Below, piece after piece: positions 57,711 through 64,000 of a stretch of DNA of 64,000 bases; within the stretch, counting starts at the first letter, position 1; every line of letters starts with the position of its first letter. The position numbers were made by a program, and so were the translations under genes. Source of the stretch: DATJLY01 sp963773665 (lineage in GTDB: Bacteria > Pseudomonadota > Alphaproteobacteria > ATCC43930 > CGMCC-115725). The notes beneath the pieces are model-generated. The model had not been told where the DNA came from, did not search any database, and saw nothing but the letters and a program-made list of their open reading frames with translations. Location: contig CAVZBZ010000001.1 of assembly GCA_963773665.1 (NCBI GenBank), forward strand, positions 434,001 through 498,000, in the 5' to 3' direction.

Positions 57711-58897
57711 TGCTGCCTCCTGGTGGCGAGAACGTTCCATGTGTGTCGCGCTATCATAAGATTCTCGTCGGTCGGAATTACCCAGGCGGAAGCCCGGGAC
57801 CCGGCTTGGGATATCCGAGGCCCGCCAGCGCGGTTGGCGGCATCATCAAGAATCACACCCAGCCATTTTGCGTCTCGGCATACCTGCGCCCGTATTGCGG
57901 CGGCGTGCTCGCCGATCCCGGCAGTGAAGACGACGGCATCGAGACCGCCGAGTGCCGCCGCGAGAGACCCCAGCTCGCGCCCGATGCGATAGACGAACAG
58001 CGCCACCGCTTCCTTCGCCGCCGGGAGATCGCTCGCCAGCAGGGTCCGCATGTCGCTCGATAAGCCGGAGACGCCGAGAAGCCCGGAACGCTCATAAATG
58101 AGCTTCTGGATCGCGTCGGCATTCATGCCTTCATGCTGAAGCAGGTACAGGATCACGCCGGGATCGAGAGCACCCGTCCGCGTACCCATCGGCAGACCGT
58201 CGACCGCGGTAAAGCCCATGGTACTGGCCACGCTCCGCCCGCGGTCGATGGCGCACATGCTGGCGCCATTGCCGAGATGGGCCACGACGAGCTTGCCTCC
58301 CGCGCATTCCGGCGCCACCTGTGGCAGCATCGAGACGATGTATTCGTAGGAAAGGCCGTGAAAGCCGTAGCGACGAACGCCCTTGGCCGTCAGCTCGCGC
58401 GGCAAGGCGAATTCCTGTGCCATCGGCAGCTGCGATCTGTGGAAGGCCGTGTCGAAGCAGGCAACTTGCGGGAGCGCGGGCAAAATGGCGCGAATGGCAC
58501 GGATCGCCGCGATGTGGTGGGGCTGGTGCAGCGGAGCGAGAGGCACCAGCACTTCAAGTGTGCCAATCACCCGGTCATCGATCAGCACCGGTTCGGCGTA
58601 GGTGGAGCCGCCGTGCACGACGCGATGCCCGACACCGCTGAAGGTCGCCTCGCTATCCCTGTGCGCTTCAAACCATTCATGCAATGCGGCGATTGCCCCC
58701 AAATGGTCGTTCCGCGTCACAGGTTCGTCGGCGAGCCTATGCCCCGACGCATCGGCGATCTCGAGCCATGACGATGTGCCGATCCCCTCCACCTGCCCGT
58801 GTGCACCCGGCGTTAACGATCCATCGGTTTCGCTCTCGAAGACCGAAAACTTGATGCTCGAGGAGCCCGCATTGATGACGAGGATTTGCTGCGTCAT
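57707..58897 (-). CDS. ackA: Acetate (propionate) kinase
   Basis: This intact 396-aa protein has the acetokinase signatures V-I-N-A-G-S-S-S-I-K-F at the start, G-H-R-V-V-H-G-G, F-D-T-A-F-H, G-F-H-G-L-S-Y-E-Y and V-F-T-A-G-I-G-E-H. It interconverts acetyl phosphate and ADP with acetate and ATP. It is coupled by ATGA overlaps to pta upstream and fabI downstream, giving substrate-level phosphorylation under oxygen limitation or overflow. Confidence 0.94.
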   Translation of the reverse strand: MTQQILVINAGSSSIKFSVFESETDGSLTPGAHGQVEGIGTSSWLEIADASGHRLADEPVTRNDHLGAIAALHEWFEAHRDSEATFSGVGHRVVHGGSTYAEPVLIDDRVIGTLEVLVPLAPLHQPHHIAAIRAIRAILPALPQVACFDTAFHRSQLPMAQEFALPRELTAKGVRRYGFHGLSYEYIVSMLPQVAPECAGGKLVVAHLGNGASMCAIDRGRSVASTMGFTAVDGLPMGTRTGALDPGVILYLLQHEGMNADAIQKLIYERSGLLGVSGLSSDMRTLLASDLPAAKEAVALFVYRIGRELGSLAAALGGLDAVVFTAGIGEHAAAIRAQVCRDAKWLGVILDDAANRAGGPRISQAGSRASAWVIPTDENLMIARHTWNVLATRRQQ

Positions 58898-60369
58898 CGG
58901 GTGGCCGCGATGGTTGGATGGCGACGCGCGGCGGCGAGCTTCGCAAGTGCGACGGACGCGATCCGGACGCGCAGGGAATCGGAACGGCTCGTGAGGATGA
59001 TGGGCACCCGCGCGCCGAGCACGAGTCCTGCCGCATCGGCGCCGGCGAAATAGATCAGCTGCTTGGCAAGCATATTTCCGGCCTCCAGATCAGGAACGAG
59101 CAGGATGTCCGCATGCCCTGCCACTGGCGATTGGATTCCCTTGGTCCGTGCAGCATCGGCGTTGATTGCATTGTCAAAGGCAAGCGGACCGTCGACCTTT
59201 GCCCCCGTGATCTGGCCGCGCGACGCCATTACGGTCAGGGCTGCGGCGTCGAGCGTGGCCGGCATTTTTGCGTTCACCGTCTCCACCGCCGCGAGAACTG
59301 CGACAAACGGTTCCGCAACGCCTAGAACGTGCATCAAGTCAATCGCGTTCTGGCAGATATCTCGCTTGTCATCGAGCGTCGGCCGGATATTGATTGCTGC
59401 GTCCGTGACTATGAGAGGCTTCGGATAGGCCGGCACGTCCATTGCATAGACATGGCTGATCCGCCGCTCTGTTCTCAGACCGGATGATGACGCGACGACC
59501 GCACCGAGCAGTTCGTCGGTGTGCAAGCTGCCCTTCATCAAGGCCGATACCTTTCCGGCCACGGCCAGTTCCACTGCACGCGCGGCCGAGGCGTGGCTAT
59601 GTTCCGCCGCTTCGATCGGAATGCCGTTCAAGCTGACCTGCGCCGCTTCGGCAGCGGCGCGGATCTTGTCCTCAGGCCCGATCAGGATCGGGTCAACGAG
59701 ACCCTCGGAGCGGCCCTCAATCGCCGCGAGAATGGCGTCGGGCGAGCACGGGTACACGACCGCGGTGGTCATTGGCGGCAGGTCCCGCGCCTCTTTCACG
59801 AAGCTTTCGTAGCGATCGTGATGGCGCAGCGTCACCTCGGGTAAGGCCGGCCTTGGCCAAGTCAGCTTGCTCGCAGGCGCGATGACCGTTGCGGCGCCTG
59901 TCAGTACCTCGTCGCCGGACTGGTTCGTGCAACGGGCATCCAGGATCACGATCCGTTTTTCCGGCCGCTTCTCCTTCACGGTCACGGTTGCCGTGATCGT
60001 ATCGCCTGGAGAAACAGGTTTTCGGAAGCGCAGATCTTGTCCCAGATAGATCGTGCCGGGCCCTGGAAGCCGCGTGCCGAGCAGAGCCGAAATGAGCGCG
60101 CCCGTCCACATTCCATGGGCTACGATGTGGCCGAAGAGATCGGTCGAGGCAAACACCTTGTCGAGATGAGCCGGGTTTACATCGCCAGAAACCGCGGCAA
60201 AAAGCTCGATGTCATCGCGCCCGACGATCCGGACCAACGATGCGGCGTCGCCGATGCTGAGCTCATCGAACGTGCGATTGGTGAGAGCTAGGGCTGCTGT
60301 TTCCTTGGTGCGCGAGACGCTCGCCTCCTCTATCGGCGAGCCAAGAACCTGCTGATTGGATTGCGGCAT
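58894..60369 (-). CDS. pta: Bifunctional MaoC-like enoyl-CoA hydratase/phosphate acetyltransferase
   Basis: This 491-aa protein has an N-terminal MaoC hot-dog domain (D-V-N-P-A-H-L-D and H-G-M-W-T-G-A-L-I-S-A-L-L-G-T) and a C-terminal phosphotransacylase domain of the PTA_PTB family (A-A-I-E-G-R-S-E-G-L-V-D-P-I-L-I and I-T-G-A-K-V-D-G-P-L-A-F-D-N-A). It transfers acyl groups between CoA and phosphate; the MaoC part may hydrate short enoyl-CoA. GGAGG lies before the ATG at 60369. First gene of pta-ackA-fabI. Confidence 0.92.
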   Translation of the reverse strand: MPQSNQQVLGSPIEEASVSRTKETAALALTNRTFDELSIGDAASLVRIVGRDDIELFAAVSGDVNPAHLDKVFASTDLFGHIVAHGMWTGALISALLGTRLPGPGTIYLGQDLRFRKPVSPGDTITATVTVKEKRPEKRIVILDARCTNQSGDEVLTGAATVIAPASKLTWPRPALPEVTLRHHDRYESFVKEARDLPPMTTAVVYPCSPDAILAAIEGRSEGLVDPILIGPEDKIRAAAEAAQVSLNGIPIEAAEHSHASAARAVELAVAGKVSALMKGSLHTDELLGAVVASSSGLRTERRISHVYAMDVPAYPKPLIVTDAAINIRPTLDDKRDICQNAIDLMHVLGVAEPFVAVLAAVETVNAKMPATLDAAALTVMASRGQITGAKVDGPLAFDNAINADAARTKGIQSPVAGHADILLVPDLEAGNMLAKQLIYFAGADAAGLVLGARVPIILTSRSDSLRVRIASVALAKLAAARRHPTIAATR

Positions 60370-60438
60370 GTGGACCTCCAATTGAGGTGAGGACTGGGGA
60401 TGCAATAAATGCATGCGCCACGAGGGTTCGGTTTTCCG

Positions 60439-61560
60439 TCATTGGAAACTCGCAATGGTCGTCCTGAACCGCATCAAGGACACGCCGAAGAACACGGCCG
60501 TAATCGCGGCGAGCGCGGCGAGATCGCCCCAGACGATATCGAAACCGGCGCCACGATAGAGCACGGCCTGAGCGAAGCTCACGAAATGCGGGGTGGGCAT
60601 GAATTCCATCGCATGCTGCACCCAGACCGGCATGCTTTCGTACGGCGTGGTGCTGCCGGACAGCAGCATGAGGATGATCAGCGCTGGAATCATGAGCAAA
60701 CCGAACTGACCCATCGTGCCGGCGAAGGTCGCAAGCAGAATTCCGAGCGCCCCCACCGAGAATTGGTAAAGGACCGTGCCCGCAAGGAACAACGGCATTG
60801 GTCCGGCGAGCGGCACGCGGAGCACGCCGTGGCAGACGAACCACAGCGACAGGATCGCGGCCACGACGATCACGAGGCCATTTGCCCAGACCTTCGCGAT
60901 CATGATTTCCGCCGGTCTGACCGGCATCACCAGCAGATGCTCCACCGTCCCGTGCTCGCGTTCCCGAATGAGCGCCGATCCTGTCAGAACGATGGCGAGC
61001 ATCGTAATGAAATTGATCACCGCCATGATCGAAAGGAACCACTCGGACGTGCGGTTCGGGTTGAAGGCGGTCCGGATGACGAGGTTTATCGGGAGGCTTG
61101 TGGTCCCCTCGTTACGCTGCAGAAAGCTGGAAGTCTCCTGCGCGATAATGTTCTGCAGGTAGCTCGCGCCGATTCCGGCCTGTGACACGGCGGTCGCGTC
61201 AACATCGATCTGCACCGTCGGGCGCCGCCCGGCGAGGGCATCTGATTCGAATTTGGGAGGAATTTCGAGCACGAACACGAAGCGGCTCGAATTCATCCCG
61301 GGATCGATCTGGTCGGCGGTTATCTCGACGGGCGGCTTGAAATAGGGCTCGAGGATTGCGCCGAAGATTCTTCGGGAGAGCTCGGAATGGTCTTCGTCCG
61401 CGATCCCGACGGACACGTTCTCAACGTCGTATTTCGCCCCGGTCGCTTGCGAGTACACCGCAAGGGTGAAGCAATACACCATCAGGATGAGCAAAATCGG
61501 GTCAGCGCCCAGGCTGAAGAGCTCCTTGACGCCAAGCCTGAACACATTGTCAAGCCGCAT
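60439..61560 (-). CDS. ABC-2 type transporter permease (YhhJ-like)
   Basis: This 373-aa protein has an N-terminal transmembrane helix, a large periplasmic domain (residues about 45-170) and five more helices. The ABC-2 signature R-E-R-E-H-G-T-V-E-H-L-L-V-M-P and S-G-S-T-T-P-Y-E-S-M-P match the YhhJ group. It follows the RbbA-like ATPase-permease after 1 base and forms the export complex with it. Substrate unknown. Confidence 0.9.
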   Translation of the reverse strand: MRLDNVFRLGVKELFSLGADPILLILMVYCFTLAVYSQATGAKYDVENVSVGIADEDHSELSRRIFGAILEPYFKPPVEITADQIDPGMNSSRFVFVLEIPPKFESDALAGRRPTVQIDVDATAVSQAGIGASYLQNIIAQETSSFLQRNEGTTSLPINLVIRTAFNPNRTSEWFLSIMAVINFITMLAIVLTGSALIREREHGTVEHLLVMPVRPAEIMIAKVWANGLVIVVAAILSLWFVCHGVLRVPLAGPMPLFLAGTVLYQFSVGALGILLATFAGTMGQFGLLMIPALIILMLLSGSTTPYESMPVWVQHAMEFMPTPHFVSFAQAVLYRGAGFDIVWGDLAALAAITAVFFGVSLMRFRTTIASFQ

Positions 61561-61561
61561 A

Positions 61562-64000
61562 TTACGCCTCTTGCTTGCGCAGGATCAGCACTGATGCGGT
61601 AACGAAAACCAACGCGAAGACGAGCACCATCAGGATATCGGGCCAGAGATCGGCGAAGCCCAAGCCCTTCGTGAAGGTGCCGAGGCTGACTTGGGTGAAC
61701 CACAACGACGGGAAGCTGAGGCCTGTCCAAAGAGCGGCTCCCGAAAGGGCTGAAAAGGGAACGATCAGGCCCGAGAAGTTCACGCCGATGACGACGGTCA
61801 GGATCATTGACGTGAAGATCGCGGCCACCTGAGTTGACGTGAAACAGGAGACGAGCAGGCCGAAACCCGTGGCCGCGACTATGTAGATGACGACTGCGGT
61901 GAACAGTGTCGCGGCCGATCCCTGCACCGGCACGCCGAACACGTATATCGCCGCCAGCAGGACCGTCAGGAAGCTTGCGATCCCGATGGCGACGTAAGGC
62001 AATTGCTTGCCGAGCAGGAATTCGATGCGCGTGATGGGCGTCGACCGGAAATTGGCGATCGACCCCGTCTCCTTCTCGCGGGCTACACCCACAGCCGTCA
62101 TCATGGCCGGGAACAGGATCATCACGAGCATGATGGTGCCCGGGATGGTCGCGTAAACGCTTTTGAACGCCTGGTTGTAGCGAAAGCGCTCTTCGATGTT
62201 GATCGGCGGCGGTTTAAGACCGGTGAGGTGGCCCCTTGCAGCCTGATCGGCCAAATAAGACAGTTCCAGCCCCGTGACATAGCCGTTTGCCGTCTCGGCG
62301 CGGAACGGCATTGCGCCATCCAGCCAAACCGAGATTTCGGGATGCTTGTCGCTCACCAGATCCTCGCCGAAATTCGGCGGGATCTCGATGGCGACCGCCA
62401 GCTCTCCGCTCTGCAGACGATGTTGCAGCTCGGCTTCGCTGGCGATTTCACGATGTTCGGTGAAATACCGGGATCCCGAGAATTGTTCGAGGAATTCCCG
62501 GCTCTGTGTCGTCTGATCCTGGTCGAAGGCGGCGTAGGCGAGGTGTTCGACATCGAACGAGATGCCGTAACCGACAGCCACCAACAGGAGGATAGGGCCA
62601 ACGAGCGAGAACGCGAGGCGGATCGGATCCCGCAGGATTTCCATCGTCTCCCGCCGTGCATAGGCCCAGAGGCGGCGCGGATCGAACCGCCGGCTCTCCT
62701 CCACCGGCGGTAGCCCGGTCGGAACGGGCTCGGGCAGTGCTTCGGCCTCGACATGTTTTGCTGCGGCCTCCGAACCGGCTGCGTCTTCGAGATAGGCGAT
62801 GAAGGCCTCCTCGAGGCTCTTCATGCCGCGGCGCTGCGCCAGTTCCCGGGGCGGGCCGACGCCCATCACCTTGCCCGCATGCATCAGCGAAATGCGATCG
62901 CACCGCTCGGCTTCGTTCATGAAGTGGGTCGAGACGAAGATCGTCACGCCGTCGTCGCGCGACAGGGCGATCAGGTAGCGCCAGAATCCGTCGCGGGCGA
63001 CCGGATCGACGCCCGAGGTGGGCTCGTCGAGGATCAGCACCTCCGGCTGGTGCAGGACCGCGACGGCAAGTTGCAGGCGCTGCTTCTGCCCGAGAGGCAG
63101 ACTTTCGGGCCGGCTGTCAGCGACGCCGAGCAAATCGAACCGCTCGAGCATTTCGCGAACGCGCGCCTCTCTGCGATCCTCGGGCAAACGGTATAGATGC
63201 GAATGGAGCTCAAGGTTCTGCCGGATAGAGAGTTCGCCGTAGAGCGAGAACGACTGCGACATGTAGCCGATGTGCTGACGCGTCGCCATGTCGTTGGCAT
63301 CGAGATGGTGCCCGAAGAGCAGCGCCTCCCCCTCCGTCACCGGCAAGAGGCCGGTGAGCATTTTCATCGTGGTGCTCTTGCCGCAGCCGTTCGAGCCGAG
63401 GAAGCCGAAGATCTCGCCACGCTCGATGCGGAAGCTCACATGATCGACCGCGGTGAACTTGCCGAAGCGACGCGTGAGCCCCTCCGCCTCGATTGCAGGC
63501 GGCCCCTCGACATGCGAGCGTGGGGGGACCTTGACGGCCTGATGACCGGCGCGCTTGGCCTCCGGCAGGAGGTTGATGAACGCCTCGTCGAGCGTGGTTG
63601 CATGGCCGCGCGCCATAAGCTCGGTCGGCGTGGCGCTCGCGATCACCTGGCCGCCATCCATTGCCGCAAGCCAATCGAACCGCTCCGCCTCTTCCATGTA
63701 GGCGGTCGCAACCATGACGCTCATGCTCGGGCGCCGCGTGCGGATGTGGTCGATCAGCTCCCAGAACTGACGGCGCGACAGCGGGTCCACGCCAGTGGTC
63801 GGCTCGTCGAGGATCAGCAGTTCCGGATCATGGATCAGCGCGCAGCAGAGCGAGAGCTTCTGCTTCATTCCCCCGGACAGCTTGCCGGCCGGCCGGTCGG
63901 GAAACGGGTCAAGGCCGGTCGCGGCCAGCAGTTCCGTAATGCGGCGCGATCGTTCTGACGCTGGCTGCCCAAAAAGGCGGCCGAAGAAGTCGAGGTTCTC
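61562..64000 (-). CDS. RbbA-like ABC exporter: two ATPase domains fused to an ABC-2 permease (partial)
   Basis: The frame is open to the window edge, so the N-terminus is missing. The first ATPase domain is seen from D-F-F-G-R-L-F-G through L-S-G-G-M-K-Q-K and L-I-L-D-E-P-T-T-G-V-D-P. A second complete one follows with F-L-G-S-N-G-C-G-K-S-T-T, L-P-L-G-Q-K-Q-R and L-I-L-D-E-P-T-S-G-V-D-P. The rest is an ABC-2 permease with a large periplasmic loop and R-E-K-E-T-G-S-I. This is the E. coli RbbA/YhiH layout, with the YhhJ-like permease downstream and a HlyD-type adaptor expected upstream beyond the window. Confidence 0.92.
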   Translation of the reverse strand, partial: ENLDFFGRLFGQPASERSRRITELLAATGLDPFPDRPAGKLSGGMKQKLSLCCALIHDPELLILDEPTTGVDPLSRRQFWELIDHIRTRRPSMSVMVATAYMEEAERFDWLAAMDGGQVIASATPTELMARGHATTLDEAFINLLPEAKRAGHQAVKVPPRSHVEGPPAIEAEGLTRRFGKFTAVDHVSFRIERGEIFGFLGSNGCGKSTTMKMLTGLLPVTEGEALLFGHHLDANDMATRQHIGYMSQSFSLYGELSIRQNLELHSHLYRLPEDRREARVREMLERFDLLGVADSRPESLPLGQKQRLQLAVAVLHQPEVLILDEPTSGVDPVARDGFWRYLIALSRDDGVTIFVSTHFMNEAERCDRISLMHAGKVMGVGPPRELAQRRGMKSLEEAFIAYLEDAAGSEAAAKHVEAEALPEPVPTGLPPVEESRRFDPRRLWAYARRETMEILRDPIRLAFSLVGPILLLVAVGYGISFDVEHLAYAAFDQDQTTQSREFLEQFSGSRYFTEHREIASEAELQHRLQSGELAVAIEIPPNFGEDLVSDKHPEISVWLDGAMPFRAETANGYVTGLELSYLADQAARGHLTGLKPPPINIEERFRYNQAFKSVYATIPGTIMLVMILFPAMMTAVGVAREKETGSIANFRSTPITRIEFLLGKQLPYVAIGIASFLTVLLAAIYVFGVPVQGSAATLFTAVVIYIVAATGFGLLVSCFTSTQVAAIFTSMILTVVIGVNFSGLIVPFSALSGAALWTGLSFPSLWFTQVSLGTFTKGLGFADLWPDILMVLVFALVFVTASVLILRKQEA

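Overview
The window looks like the chromosome of a GC-rich alphaproteobacterium, most likely of the Hyphomicrobiales (Rhizobiales). The core order ppx-rlmE-guaB-rsmB-guaA, the branched-chain amino acid transporter genes, the many -Liv/acyl-CoA genes and the DUF3489/DUF2924/recombinase cassette are all typical of that group. This is inference from gene content only. No 16S or marker phylogeny is available here.

Layout. 1-11.8 kb is ordinary metabolism: a DUF6883/DUF4926 pair, a hydantoinase-B/acetone-carboxylase-like gene, a livFGMH transporter operon without its binding protein, an enoyl-CoA hydratase/acyl-CoA dehydrogenase pair and small proteins. 12.1-14.6 kb holds a striking electron-transfer operon on the minus strand: a HiPIP, a one-heme cytochrome fused to an outer-membrane barrel (the architecture of Cyc2 iron oxidases) and a diheme c4-type lipocytochrome. 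A perfect FNR/FixK-type box lies just upstream.

16.0-35.8 kb is an integrative and mobilizable element inserted at the 3' end of guaA. A displaced copy of the guaA tail (it still reads T-I-E-W-E-stop) lies at the far left end, and a tyrosine integrase lies next to intact guaA. Cargo: a six-gene translationally coupled restriction-like operon (excisionase-like HTH, MmeI-like adenine methyltransferase, PLD nuclease, SF2 helicase, GIY-YIG nuclease, GHKL ATPase with an E-x-K nuclease-like C-terminus); a divergent AbiE toxin-antitoxin pair with two tandem palindromic operators between the two; a TPR protein with a PD-(D/E)XK nuclease end; and TraD, oriT and the TraA relaxase for mobilization. The restriction-like operon is the best candidate for an incompletely described defence system.

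35.8-42.2 kb is the core block guaA, rsmB, guaB, rlmE, ppx and tRNA-Gln(CTG). 42.4-45.3 kb is a second, smaller integration scar: a large serine recombinase with DUF2924 and DUF3489 partners, abutting the 3' half of a tRNA-fMet gene with its terminator. 45.4-51.7 kb is an RND efflux operon with a patatin gene and a divergent TetR regulator. 52-60.4 kb is a DUF3141/PPK2/FabI/AckA/Pta group with two imperfect FNR-like boxes, suggesting low-oxygen energy metabolism. 60.4-64 kb is an RbbA/YhhJ-type ABC-2 exporter, cut by the window edge.

Data quality: many core genes carry single-base frameshifts, often in short homopolymers. They are densest in the helicase/GIY-YIG genes and in guaA-ppx, while 8.9-18.3 kb and 46.7-64 kb are nearly clean. 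guaA alone would need about seven. I read these as sequencing or assembly errors rather than pseudogenes, and describe such genes by their reconstructed span.
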